Below are positions 36,519 through 44,649 of a stretch of 53,376 bases of DNA, piece by piece. A program made the position numbers and the translations under genes. The notes below the pieces were generated by a model that saw only the letters and a list, made by a program, of their open reading frames with translations, ran no database searches and was not told the DNA's origin. The number at the start of each line of letters is the position of its first letter. The stretch's first letter is position 1. Source of the DNA: Bacilli bacterium. Its GTDB lineage: Bacteria > Bacillota_I > Bacilli_A > RFN20 > CAG-826. The DNA lies in assembly GCA_023268805.1 (NCBI GenBank), contig JALRKT010000005.1, positions 2,413 to 55,788 on the forward strand, written 5' to 3'.

Positions 36519-36732
36519 GGCTATAAATATGTTTCTCGACATCATCGAAAGTAGACTTAACTTTGTATGTGGGAACATAAATGCCCCTAAAAATATGTTA
36601 CTTTACGCGTTTCAAGGCAAATTTTTCGAGCAATCGGGGAGTTTCAACGCACGTAGAAACCTGTGTATTGCTTCATTTAAAAGCATAATGCGTAATAATT
36701 TCTAATTCTAAACTTAAAGGAAAACGACAACA
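36519..36732. other. Right border of the AT-rich island
   Basis: A 214-nt gap with no convincing gene. It carries the right copy of the 17-bp repeat (36563-36579) and then AT-rich DNA with AAAGG as the ribosome-binding site of the ATPase gene. Confidence 0.5.
36563..36579 (+). repeat. Right 17-bp flanking repeat of the AT-rich island
   Basis: TTGTATGTGGGAACATA, one mismatch from the copy at 34072-34088; the two enclose about 2.5 kb. Confidence 0.75.
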
Positions 36733-37512
36733 ATGCTTCTCCATAGTGTCCAAATCAAAGAATCGCAGAAAGACGTATTCCCATTTCACTTATCGTTTAT
36801 GAATCAAAAGATTATTTTTCGTCGTGAAGTGACGGTACTCATTGGTGAAAACGGTTCTGGCAAGTCCACATTGCTCGATTTAATGTCGCGAGAATTAAAT
36901 TTGTTTCGTATTGGAACGCCCATCCTTGATTTACCGACGATGAATATGGATTTAAGTTACCCTTTAACCAAACCCAAAGGTATTTATTTTTCGTCTGAAG
37001 ATTTTACCACCTATATTCACGAGATTGAAAGGGAAAAGAGGAGCGCGGCTGTGGAAATAGAAAGGGTTCAAATCGAGTATAAAAATCGTTCCCTTCTAGC
37101 ACAAAAACTTGCTTCCATGCCGCATCATCGCACCTTATCAGAGTTGACGAATCTCCACGATCGCGATTTACTTAAATCTTCTCACGGAGAAGCCTATCTA
37201 TCGTTTTTTAAATCAAGGATGAGAAAGAATCAACTCATGTTATTGGATGAACCAGAAACACCGTTGTCCTTTCAAAATCAATTAGTCTTACTGCTTTTGA
37301 TGAAAGAAGCGGTTAAGCAAGGGTGTCAACTCATTGTCGCCACCCATTCTCCCATTGTGATGTCCTATCCTAACGCATCGATTTTTGAAATTACAAAAAA
37401 AGGTTTGTCTGAGAAAAAGGTTGAAGAAGTTGAAAACATTTCGTTAATGAAACAATTTCTAAATCACCCGGAAGCCTTTTTGCATCATTTATTCAGCGAA
37501 CCCAATGAATAA
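36733..37512 (+). CDS. AAA/ABC-type predicted ATPase
   Basis: A 259-residue ATPase of the stand-alone ABC-like group (COG3910-type). Walker A is LIGENGSGKSTLLDLM, Walker B is MLLDEPETPLSFQNQ, and the H-loop is IVATHSP. A charged helical insert (EIEREKRSAAVEIERVQIEY) lies between them. No membrane partner is adjacent, so its role is open; homologues are often annotated only as predicted ATPases. Confidence 0.85.
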   Translation: MLLHSVQIKESQKDVFPFHLSFMNQKIIFRREVTVLIGENGSGKSTLLDLMSRELNLFRIGTPILDLPTMNMDLSYPLTKPKGIYFSSEDFTTYIHEIEREKRSAAVEIERVQIEYKNRSLLAQKLASMPHHRTLSELTNLHDRDLLKSSHGEAYLSFFKSRMRKNQLMLLDEPETPLSFQNQLVLLLLMKEAVKQGCQLIVATHSPIVMSYPNASIFEITKKGLSEKKVEEVENISLMKQFLNHPEAFLHHLFSEPNE

Positions 37513-37588
37513 GGCACATCATCGCTTTGTTTAGGGGTTTTGTTGTATTTCGTGGTGAGAAATCTATAATAGCGTTGAGGATAATAAT

Positions 37589-37822
37589 TTGTCATTTCAA
37601 GCGTATTTAGACACCATTAAAAAGCAAACCGGACTTGATCCCCAACAAATCAAAGAGAAATTTGATAAGCAAAGTATCTTGAAATCCACATTAACAGCGA
37701 CCGAATGGGTTGGTTGGTGTGAACATGATTTAAAACTAGGTCGTGGGCACGCGATGGCCTTGTGGAAATATTTTGTGGAAAAAGGTTGGTTTACACCTTC
37801 CACAACTCGATTAATAAAGTAA
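37589..37822 (+). CDS. DUF4287-domain protein
   Basis: A 77-residue protein with the DUF4287 pattern: MSFQAYLDTIKKQTGLDP, then LTATEWVGWCEHDLKLGRGH and WKYFVEKGWF. The function is unknown. It starts at TTG 37589, supported by GAGG 8 nt upstream and TATAAT at 37565-37570. Confidence 0.82.
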   Translation: MSFQAYLDTIKKQTGLDPQQIKEKFDKQSILKSTLTATEWVGWCEHDLKLGRGHAMALWKYFVEKGWFTPSTTRLIK

Positions 37823-37866
37823 GAGTGTATCCATTTGTAAGTTTTAATGAATAGAGGTAGGGAATT

Positions 37867-38214
37867 ATGTTGTTTATGTTAATTATCAAAACGTCGCGAT
37901 TAGCCGAAAAAAATCCACCTCGTATGGATTTAAGGGAAAAAATGGATGTGTATAATGACGCGTTAGATGCTGCAGGAGTCAAAGTAATGGCAAAGGGTTT
38001 GTACCCTGATGCTCAAGGTTACAAACTTAAGTTTAAGAAGGACGGAAAAGAACCAGAATTGATTCAAGGTCCGTTCTTGAAAGATAGCAATCAAATCGCG
38101 GGATTTTTCATTCTCGAACTTCCTTCCATGACAGCGGCATTAGAGTGGCTCAAAAAAGCTCCTGATCCACAAGGTTTTGGCGAAGGAGAAATTGAATTAA
38201 GACAAATTCGTTAA
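37867..38214 (+). CDS. YCII-related (DGPF) domain protein
   Basis: A 115-residue YCII-like protein. The start MLFMLIIKTSR, the segment LIQGPFLKDSNQIAGFFILE and the C-terminus PSMTAALEWLKKAPDPQGFGEGEIELRQI match the YCII/DGPF fold, a small dimeric alpha-beta barrel domain of uncertain enzymatic role. AGAGG lies upstream of the ATG. A strong terminator follows. Confidence 0.8.
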   Translation: MLFMLIIKTSRLAEKNPPRMDLREKMDVYNDALDAAGVKVMAKGLYPDAQGYKLKFKKDGKEPELIQGPFLKDSNQIAGFFILELPSMTAALEWLKKAPDPQGFGEGEIELRQIR

Positions 38215-38313
38215 ACAATTTACAGTAGAAATAATTTAATTAACACCTACTAACTTTCTCTAAAAGCACCTCTTTACAATAAGGTTGTTTTATGTGGTCC
38301 AACATTAATAATC

Positions 38314-38340
38314 AAAAAGAGCGACTCTGTCGCTCTTTTT
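38314..38340. terminator. Intrinsic terminator after the YCII gene
   Basis: AAAAAGAGCGAC (38314-38325) and GTCGCTCTTTTT (38329-38340) form a 12-bp stem with a 3-nt loop. Confidence 0.93.
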
Positions 38341-38344
38341 AACA

Positions 38345-38373
38345 TTGATTCGAGTGACTCATAAGCGTATAAT
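38345..38373 (+). promoter_or_regulatory. Upstream pcp promoter
   Basis: TTGATT (38345-38350), 17-nt spacer, TATAAT (38368-38373): the best SigA match near pcp. It would give a leader of about 48 nt containing a GC-rich hairpin (CACGCGG/CCGTGTG, 38377-38394). Confidence 0.7.
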
Positions 38374-38415
38374 TTACACGCGGGGAACCGTGTGCTTTTT
38401 ACTTTATTTCATCCG

Positions 38416-38427
38416 TATAATAGGAGT
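38416..38427 (+). promoter_or_regulatory. Proximal pcp -10 box, predicted leaderless mRNA
   Basis: TATAAT (38416-38421) ends 6 nt before ATG 38428. AGGAG in that spacer is only 1 nt from the ATG, too close to act as a ribosome-binding site. Confidence 0.5.
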
Positions 38428-38976
38428 ATGTCAAAACCACTATTAATTTCCGCCTTTGAACCTTTTGAAGGCCGTCTTAAAAATCAATCCATGGTCGTTT
38501 TAGAAAACCTTCAAGGCAAGATGATTCAGAAGGTTACCTTGCCCGTAGAATTTCAAAAAGGTTTTGACACCTTAAAAAGTTTTTGTGAACAAAATCAACC
38601 CAGTATTATCCTTTGTTTAGGGGAAGCGGCTGATGCGGTACCTCGCATCGAACATGTGGCTATTAATATGATGCATGCAAGAATCCCTGATAATTCAGGA
38701 TACCAACCTGAACTCGAACCCATCATTAAAAGTGGACCCACTTCGCGAACAACCCAGCTTGATTTAGAAGACCTAGGGAACTTTTTATCAAAAAAAGGGG
38801 TCTTATATCAACATAGTTTTCATGCAGGAACATATGTTTGTAACGACCTTTATTATCGTATGTTATCGGCATTTCCAGAACAACGCATCCTCTTTGTGCA
38901 TGTAAGTCATCGTGAAGAAAATCTTCAAACATCGATTCAAACCGTCCAAGCGATTTTGGATTATTTTAAAGAATAG
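38428..38976 (+). CDS. pcp: Pyroglutamyl-peptidase I
   Basis: Cysteine peptidase of family C15 (182 aa) removing N-terminal pyroglutamate from peptides in the cytoplasm. The catalytic triad is visible: Glu75 in PRIEHVAIN, Cys138 in HAGTYVCNDLYY and His158 in FVHVSH. The start has the family pattern LLISAFEPFEGRLKNQS. The frame is open from 38392, but residues before ATG 38428 are not family-like. The last 11 nt overlap the convergent HAD gene. Confidence 0.92.
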   Translation: MSKPLLISAFEPFEGRLKNQSMVVLENLQGKMIQKVTLPVEFQKGFDTLKSFCEQNQPSIILCLGEAADAVPRIEHVAINMMHARIPDNSGYQPELEPIIKSGPTSRTTQLDLEDLGNFLSKKGVLYQHSFHAGTYVCNDLYYRMLSAFPEQRILFVHVSHREENLQTSIQTVQAILDYFKE

Positions 38977-39673
38977 AATCAATTTTTAGGAGGAGATCAT
39001 CCATCGTCATTGATTCACATACCACATCATGGGGTTTTTCTTTCGTTGCGTGATCCGACACAATGGTTGTTTGAATACCCACACGAGCGGCGGCAGTATC
39101 TTCTACCCAATCATTGCCTATCATAAGGACCTCGTCTGCATGTACATGGGCTTCCTTCATAAGTTCGATAAAATATTCGGGATTAGGTTTACAGCGCTTG
39201 GCATTTTCCATCGTTGTTATTTTTTCAAACATATTAACATCAAGGCCTGCCCAAGCGACGCGTTGATGGGTTGCGAGGGCGGGAAATAACGGATTCGTCG
39301 CAAGAATGAGTCGCAACCCTTTTTCTTGTAAACGGTGAACGAATTGAACCGAACGAGCATCTAAAGAAGCGGATTTTTTGACTTCGGGGAACTTCGTTGT
39401 ATAAAACGTTTTTAAATGTGATTGAACGAACGGTGTTTCTTGGGGTAAATGGATCGAAAATGTTTGCCAAAACACCTCCATATTCGTTTTTTCAGATTCG
39501 TTCGCACGCATCGCGGCAGTTCCTTGTAAAATCGCATCAATGAGTAATTTTGGATTGACACCGAAGGGTGCAAAATATCGGCCTAATTCTCCGAAATAAA
39601 GTTGATAAAATAACGCTTCATCAATGGGAAGTAGGGTGTTGTCGAGGTCTAAAAAAACCACTTTTTTCATCAT
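38966..39673 (-). CDS. HAD-family hydrolase
   Basis: A 235-residue haloacid dehalogenase-like hydrolase: motif I FLDLDNTLLP (nucleophile Asp near 10), motif II LILATNP, and motif IV IGNDWVEDTAAARVGIQTT with a helical cap between I and II. The substrate is unknown. ATG 39673 follows a TATACT box by 7 nt with no ribosome-binding site; the frame is open further upstream but would run through the promoter and the neighbouring gene. Confidence 0.88.
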   Translation of the reverse strand: MMKKVVFLDLDNTLLPIDEALFYQLYFGELGRYFAPFGVNPKLLIDAILQGTAAMRANESEKTNMEVFWQTFSIHLPQETPFVQSHLKTFYTTKFPEVKKSASLDARSVQFVHRLQEKGLRLILATNPLFPALATHQRVAWAGLDVNMFEKITTMENAKRCKPNPEYFIELMKEAHVHADEVLMIGNDWVEDTAAARVGIQTTIVSDHATKEKPHDVVCESMTMDDLLLKIDSIL

Positions 39674-39680
39674 TAATAAG

Positions 39681-39688
39681 AGTATAAT
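39681..39688. promoter_or_regulatory. Shared divergent -10 box, copy 3
   Basis: AGTATAAT. Plus: TATAAT (39683-39688), 6 nt, ATG 39695. Minus: TATACT (39681-39686), 7 nt, ATG 39673. Both mRNAs should be leaderless from one 8-bp element; the start codons are only 21 bp apart. Confidence 0.65.
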
Positions 39689-39694
39689 CGAAGT

Positions 39695-39934
39695 ATGGTG
39701 AAGAAACCAAGTTGTGTGAACGAACACGGAGAAACCATCAAATATCACGCTAGTGGAAAAACCATCTGGTCGATGGGAAAGATAAAAAATGGTCAACCCG
39801 AAGGATACTGGCGTTGGTTCCGAATCGACGGCACCCTTAAGCGTTCGGGTTACTTTGAAAAAGGAAATCCCGTAGGAACATGGACAACCTATGATCACCA
39901 GGGCAAACCGTATAAAATCACAAAGAAGGGTTAA
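39695..39934 (+). CDS. MORN-like repeat protein
   Basis: A 79-residue protein with MORN/YwqK-like repeats: GKIKNGQPEGYWRWFRIDGT and RSGYFEKGNPVGTWTTYDHQG, with a degenerate first copy. Such short repeats form beta-hairpins; the family also includes YwqK-type immunity-like proteins. The role here is unknown. It is followed 3 nt later by the DUF4256 gene, so they share a transcript. Confidence 0.8.
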   Translation: MVKKPSCVNEHGETIKYHASGKTIWSMGKIKNGQPEGYWRWFRIDGTLKRSGYFEKGNPVGTWTTYDHQGKPYKITKKG

Positions 39935-39937
39935 TGT

Positions 39938-40468
39938 ATGTCAAAAACACTTTTAGAAACCATCATGAAACGCTCAGAAACGTTTTTTAGCGAGGAAGAA
40001 CTTCTTCCCGTATATCAAGCGTTAGAACAACAACCCGACGCACTCAAGAAGCTTGAAGCAATGGAAGTGTCTCAAGGAGAACCCGCGGTCGTTAAAATCG
40101 AAAAAGATGCTGTGACGTTTATGGACACGAGCGTCGAATCTCCCAAAGGCCGTCGAAGTTTGTGCTTTGATGAAGCCGCGTGGCATTCGCGTAAGGAATA
40201 TAAACCAAAATCATCGGTCGAAGCGATGGTTAAAAGTATGGGTGTCACTTTACTCGATGAAGAAGACACATGGTATTTACAATCACTGGTTCCGGTGGAT
40301 CAAAAAACATCAAGCTGGATCCAAACCCCGGAAGTTTTACGACAAAAAGGTGGCGCGTTATTTATGGACCGCCGTTATGATCATATCTTTGTTTACCACA
40401 ACGGGGCCGAATCCTATTACGAAGCGCGTGGTTTTCGTACTAAACTCGTGCTTCCTTTAAAGCTGTAA
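39938..40468 (+). CDS. DUF4256-domain protein
   Basis: A 176-residue protein matching DUF4256: RSLCFDEAAWHSRKEYKPK, KTSSWIQTPEVLRQKGGALF and DRRYDHIFVYHNGAESYYEA. The function is unknown. It follows the MORN-like gene closely, and its last 29 nt lie antisense to the end of the XRE regulator gene. Confidence 0.85.
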   Translation: MSKTLLETIMKRSETFFSEEELLPVYQALEQQPDALKKLEAMEVSQGEPAVVKIEKDAVTFMDTSVESPKGRRSLCFDEAAWHSRKEYKPKSSVEAMVKSMGVTLLDEEDTWYLQSLVPVDQKTSSWIQTPEVLRQKGGALFMDRRYDHIFVYHNGAESYYEARGFRTKLVLPLKL

Positions 40469-41729
40469 TGGTTTCGTTGAGTTCTGCGAAAGGAAACATG
40501 CTAAATTCCTCATCAAAGAACATTTGAAAGGCAGCTAAAGAATAACCCCCTTCAATAAATTGAGGATTTAAATCTTCCATGGTGAGTTGGGGGATAAGCG
40601 TTGGTAAATCCACGAATGCAATGGGTTCATCCGGTGGAAAAGGATAAAAGAAGAAATCACTTTTATCCGAGAAAAACAACGTGATTTGTTGGGACGAAAA
40701 ATACGATTCAAAGGTATAAACTTCTCCTGTTTGATGATTTAGCGTAAAAAGTTGAACCATGGCAGGATGTTGGTTGCCTTTCTCTTCGCGGTACGTGACA
40801 AAATAAGAATGTTCTAAAGCGATAAGATTTTCAAAATACCAATAATGGGCATTATCTTCAATCGGGCGATTATAAGCGCCAAATAAGAGGGCATCAATCG
40901 CTGCTTCAACCTGTTTGACAAGCGCTTGATCGCCACCATAAATCGTTTCTAGGGAAAGGTCGATATCATAGCGATACACAAAGGAAGGATCAAATACTTC
41001 ATAACTGAACGTGTCATCCCCTGTTTTATACATCACGTATTTGATGTTATTGTGGATAATAAGTTGCTTGTTATCTTCATTCACAGAAGCAAAATCAAGA
41101 TATTCATAGGTTTTAATGACGCGTTCGGATAAAAAATATTGGTACATGGCATCATGAAGGGCGGATGAATGAACGCCAAAATCAAAATTCATAGAATCTA
41201 AGACTTTTTCCACATATTGTTTCTTAGGTAAGGTGTTAATCTCAGCGTTGGCCCGCCACACATATTGATCCATCAAAGAGTACACCAAATTGAGCTCGAC
41301 ATTGGTCATAATGCCCCCGGTAATACTGCGTTCAGTAAGCTCGTTAACAATGGAAGGGTCATCAATAAACTCACAATCTTCTTGACCATAGCAGGATTCA
41401 AGAGGGACGGTGGGGCTTGTACGACTGACCAAAAGTAATGCGGCAAAACTTAAGACAATGGACGCGATAGAAACGCCCGCAATCCAGGTTGCAGGTTTGT
41501 TTATTCTGTGAGTGGGAGGGGTTGATTCACCATGTTGGAAATAGGAGAGCTCAACGTTAAAATACGTTGCAATTTGTTGAAGTTGTTCGAGGTTAATTTT
41601 CCGAACATCCTTTTCCCAATTACTGATGGTGGTGTGTTGGACAAAAAGAGCATTAGCAAGTTGTTTTTGTGATAATTTACGGGAAACACGTAATTGACGT
41701 AATCGTTCCCCAGGCGAGACGTGTTTCAT
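40440..41729 (-). CDS. Membrane-anchored XRE-family regulator with a large extracytoplasmic domain
   Basis: A 429-residue one-component regulator. An XRE/Cro helix-turn-helix at about 6-62 (LRQLRVSRKLSQKQLANAL, HTTISNWEKDVRKI) is followed by a linker, a single membrane helix (about 81-102, WIAGVSIASIVLSFAALLLV) and about 325 residues that should lie outside the membrane. That part has two Cys (CYGQEDC) and many acidic and aromatic residues, and no family I recognise. It probably senses an external signal directly. It comes 21 nt after the DUF975 gene with no clear ribosome-binding site. Confidence 0.82.
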   Translation of the reverse strand: MKHVSPGERLRQLRVSRKLSQKQLANALFVQHTTISNWEKDVRKINLEQLQQIATYFNVELSYFQHGESTPPTHRINKPATWIAGVSIASIVLSFAALLLVSRTSPTVPLESCYGQEDCEFIDDPSIVNELTERSITGGIMTNVELNLVYSLMDQYVWRANAEINTLPKKQYVEKVLDSMNFDFGVHSSALHDAMYQYFLSERVIKTYEYLDFASVNEDNKQLIIHNNIKYVMYKTGDDTFSYEVFDPSFVYRYDIDLSLETIYGGDQALVKQVEAAIDALLFGAYNRPIEDNAHYWYFENLIALEHSYFVTYREEKGNQHPAMVQLFTLNHQTGEVYTFESYFSSQQITLFFSDKSDFFFYPFPPDEPIAFVDLPTLIPQLTMEDLNPQFIEGGYSLAAFQMFFDEEFSMFPFAELNETITALKEARV

Positions 41730-41750
41730 AATTCTTTACTTAAAGATGAA

Positions 41751-42410
41751 TTATCGTTGTTCGTAAGCGTCAAGTAAGAAGAGCGTGCGCGCAGTTTGAT
41801 GACGTGGCACAACCCAAATCAGTAAGATACCTAACGTGAAAAGTGATAATAAATACCAACCAAAATAACTGAGATCGAGAAGGAATAATTGCATTTTCTT
41901 TCCGCGCATTAATTCTTGGGATTTATTTAAGACATCCATCACACGAACGTCTTTATCTTGCATAAGAATGAGGGTACCTAAACTATATGCATAGCTTTTA
42001 ACAATACCAGGAACAATTAATAAGAGGGTCCATAAACCCACAAATAAACTTGTTAAAAAGGTGAGAACGGGTGCGTTGATAGGCTGTTCTTTTACCCCTT
42101 TTAATAACACATCTTCTAAATCGGGTTTTTGATCTTTGGCCACTTGAATGAAGAGATGAAGCACAGAAAAGGCAACATACGCAGATACAATAAAGATAAT
42201 GAGATTAAATAACGAATAAACCGGAGGATTTCCCGGATCTATTTCTACGGGTGGAAAGACGGTATTATCGATTGTTGGTGCAAAAATTCCGGCGACTTGG
42301 CTTAAGACCCCAGTAACAATTGAAAAAATAATCAGTGGGAGGAGGATATCCCATAAGTTTTTCTTGACGGCTTCATAGGCTTGGCGGCGATATTCTTCGT
42401 TTGATTTCAT
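41751..42410 (-). CDS. DUF975 integral membrane protein
   Basis: A 219-residue protein with about five to six membrane helices. The pattern SYAYSLGTLILMQDKDVRV, VLNKSQELMRGKKMQLFLLDLSYFGW and PRHQTARTLFLLDAYEQR fits DUF975, of unknown function. AAGGAG precedes the ATG, inside the region just after the thioesterase stop, so it belongs to the thioesterase-DUF975-XRE unit. Confidence 0.82.
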   Translation of the reverse strand: MKSNEEYRRQAYEAVKKNLWDILLPLIIFSIVTGVLSQVAGIFAPTIDNTVFPPVEIDPGNPPVYSLFNLIIFIVSAYVAFSVLHLFIQVAKDQKPDLEDVLLKGVKEQPINAPVLTFLTSLFVGLWTLLLIVPGIVKSYAYSLGTLILMQDKDVRVMDVLNKSQELMRGKKMQLFLLDLSYFGWYLLSLFTLGILLIWVVPRHQTARTLFLLDAYEQR

Positions 42411-42421
42411 GAAGTACTCCT

Positions 42422-42853
42422 TTAGGGCAATAATAACAAATATGATGTGAATTTTTTAAATAAATTTTTAGGCAAAGGTTCGACTTTTTTCTCTTGGGCG
42501 TTCACGTGCATCACCGTCACTTCACTTGAGGCCACGATGTGGCCACTTACATAAAGGTTACTTCCGATGATTAAACTATTGGCGTTGATCCGTAGAATCC
42601 CCACGCCAATATCGACAGTATCGGGCCAATGTATTTCTCCTAACAGTTCCATGGTAATTTTGACAACGACAAATGTTGAATGACCTTCTAAGAGGGTTTG
42701 GTTGGGTTCATAAAGTAAGCGAACGCGTCCGGTTTCAAAATAGGTACCAAACACCGTGTTATTCACATGACCTTGTCGGTCGGTATCACGGTAGCGAACG
42801 TGCTCTTGTGTTTGAAAGGGAAAGCTAGATAAAGGTAGGTTTTTTAATCGCAT
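42422..42853 (-). CDS. 4HBT-family acyl-CoA thioesterase
   Basis: A 143-residue hot-dog thioesterase: HVRYRDTDRQGHVNNTVFGTYFETGR is the 4HBT motif with the catalytic Asp, and IDP-like beta strands follow. It hydrolyses an unknown acyl-CoA. ATG 42853 is chosen since GAGG lies 5 nt upstream; an in-frame ATG 7 codons earlier has none. A minus-strand TATGAT box lies near 42870-42875. Confidence 0.85.
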   Translation of the reverse strand: MRLKNLPLSSFPFQTQEHVRYRDTDRQGHVNNTVFGTYFETGRVRLLYEPNQTLLEGHSTFVVVKITMELLGEIHWPDTVDIGVGILRINANSLIIGSNLYVSGHIVASSEVTVMHVNAQEKKVEPLPKNLFKKFTSYLLLLP

Positions 42854-42921
42854 CGTTACCTCAAGTCTCATCATAGCAAAAGCTGTCGCTTTTGTTTAAA
42901 ATAAAACGCGAGGTATCAATC

Positions 42922-43320
42922 ATGAAACAAGACACGATTCAACTTGAATTTGCCAATACATTTGTCGGATCAGCTACGTCGCCATCCGGGCGTGTAGTTA
43001 TTGGTCAACAACCCGATGGGATGGCACCTTACCATCTTTTATTTTCTGCCCTGGGATCGTGTTTTTATGCAACCTTTTTAAGTGTTGCAAATAAAAAGCG
43101 TCTTCAATTTACTCGCGCCAACATTGTCATCAATGGTGTCAAACGAGATGCGGTACCGGCCACCCTCCAAGAAGTGGTGATGGATTTCACCATTGTCGGA
43201 GGAACGGATGAAGATGGTTTACGCCAATCCGCAGAATTAGGAGCAAAATACTGCTCTATTCACGAAACCATTTCTCAAGTTGCAGATGTTAAATTGAACG
43301 TTACGTTTGTTCGTGAATAA
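42922..43320 (+). CDS. OsmC-family peroxiredoxin-like protein
   Basis: A 132-residue OsmC/Ohr-fold protein. The two reactive cysteines are in ALGSCFYATFLSVA and GAKYCSIHETI. Members reduce organic hydroperoxides. ATG 42922 has GAGG 9 nt upstream and TAAAAT (42897-42902) as promoter. The rsmF gene begins within its last codons. Confidence 0.85.
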   Translation: MKQDTIQLEFANTFVGSATSPSGRVVIGQQPDGMAPYHLLFSALGSCFYATFLSVANKKRLQFTRANIVINGVKRDAVPATLQEVVMDFTIVGGTDEDGLRQSAELGAKYCSIHETISQVADVKLNVTFVRE

Positions 43321-44623
43321 ACGATTACCGCCACTTTTTCTTCAACGTATTCGTCACGAATTACCCTCGTTGTACGAGCATTATCTTCAACGATCCGATC
43401 GACCCCCATGGAAGGGGTTAAGAACGAATCCTCAAAAACCACTTCCCCCTTCTTTTTTAACCTCTTTAAAACCAATTCCTTGGTCACCCGTTGGGTTCTA
43501 TGTGGAAGAAAAATTGGGCCATCATCCCTTTCATCATGCGGGAATGTTTTATCTTCAAGAACCCTCCGCGATGGCGGTGGTTGAAACGATGCACATTCAA
43601 CCTGAAGACTGGGTGCTTGATGTTGCCGCGGCTCCCGGGGGAAAATCCACGCATATCGCAGGATACCTATCTTCCCATGGATTTCTATGGAGTCATGATA
43701 AAGACAGGCAACGGGCGACCCAACTCATGTTTAATTTAGAACGCATGGGTTTTTATCACGGGCTTGTAACAACCGGCGATATCGATGCCTTAATAGGCTC
43801 GATGCCAAGCTTTCATAAAATACTTTTAGATGCGCCATGTTCGGGTGAAGGTATGTTTCTCAAAGAGGAAAAAGCCATGGATCAATGGTCACCCGAACTC
43901 GTCTTAGCATGTGCTCGAGTCCAAAAAGAATTGCTGGAAAACGTGGCTCCGCTTTTGCTTGAAGGTGGAGAACTTACTTATTCTACCTGTACGTTCTCAC
44001 GCGAAGAAAACGAATTACAAATTCTTGATTTTTTAAAGAGACATCACGACTTTGAACTCGCACCAAGGACGTATCCCGACGCCTTTGATACAACTTCAAC
44101 GCAAGGCGTAGGCGCGCGCTTACTTCCTTCAGAATTGGAGGGCGAGGGTCATTATGTCGTGACCTTGCGAAAAAAGGGTACCGCAATTTTACCTGTTAGA
44201 AAAATTGCCCATTCTTCCATACCCCCCACCTTCCAACAATTTATGAAAACGCATCGTGTAGGGATTCCGGAGGGAGGTCATTACATTCAACTCCAAGAAC
44301 GGCTTTATTGGGCTCACCATACGTTTAATTTGTCCCCAAGACAATGTCTTAATCCGGGATTGTACGTCGGTAACATCAAAGAGTATGGTTTCATTCCGAG
44401 TCACGCCTTATCGCACGCGAATCATCTTGAATTACCCCGTGTCGAATTATCATGGGATGATCCGCGTGTGAAACGCTATTTAAAAGGGGAAACTTTTTCA
44501 TTCGATCAAAAGGATGGGTGGTACGTCTTCAGTGTTGAGGGACAAGGACTGGGGTGGATAAAAATGGTGAAAGGCCTTGCCAAAAATCATTTTCCAAAAG
44601 GATTAAGAATCCTACACGATTGA
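43313..44623 (+). CDS. rsmF: rRNA (cytosine-5-)-methyltransferase, RsmF/NOL1-NOP2 family
   Basis: A 436-residue SAM-dependent RNA m5C methyltransferase. SAM motif: VLDVAAAPGGKSTHIAG. The two conserved cysteines are Cys176 in LDAPCSGEGMF and Cys226 in YSTCTFSREENE. A C-terminal PUA-like/RsmF domain runs from about 290. The start is probably GTG 43313 inside the osmC stop region; TTG 43307 is the alternative. No clear ribosome-binding site, so coupling to osmC is likely. Confidence 0.88.
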   Translation: MNKRLPPLFLQRIRHELPSLYEHYLQRSDRPPWKGLRTNPQKPLPPSFLTSLKPIPWSPVGFYVEEKLGHHPFHHAGMFYLQEPSAMAVVETMHIQPEDWVLDVAAAPGGKSTHIAGYLSSHGFLWSHDKDRQRATQLMFNLERMGFYHGLVTTGDIDALIGSMPSFHKILLDAPCSGEGMFLKEEKAMDQWSPELVLACARVQKELLENVAPLLLEGGELTYSTCTFSREENELQILDFLKRHHDFELAPRTYPDAFDTTSTQGVGARLLPSELEGEGHYVVTLRKKGTAILPVRKIAHSSIPPTFQQFMKTHRVGIPEGGHYIQLQERLYWAHHTFNLSPRQCLNPGLYVGNIKEYGFIPSHALSHANHLELPRVELSWDDPRVKRYLKGETFSFDQKDGWYVFSVEGQGLGWIKMVKGLAKNHFPKGLRILHD

Positions 44624-44637
44624 GAAAAAAATTCAAG

Positions 44638-44649
44638 TATACTTAACCT
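44638..44649 (+). promoter_or_regulatory. -10 box of the amidase gene, predicted leaderless mRNA
   Basis: TATACT (44638-44643), 6 nt, ATG 44650; no Shine-Dalgarno sequence. The box is the centre of the palindrome AAGTATACTT. Confidence 0.55.

Noticed and set aside
38377-38400. Hairpin CACGCGG/CCGTGTG followed by CTTTTT as a pcp leader attenuator
   Set aside because: The start site expected from the upstream promoter is near 38380, inside the 5' arm, so most of the stem would not be in the RNA.
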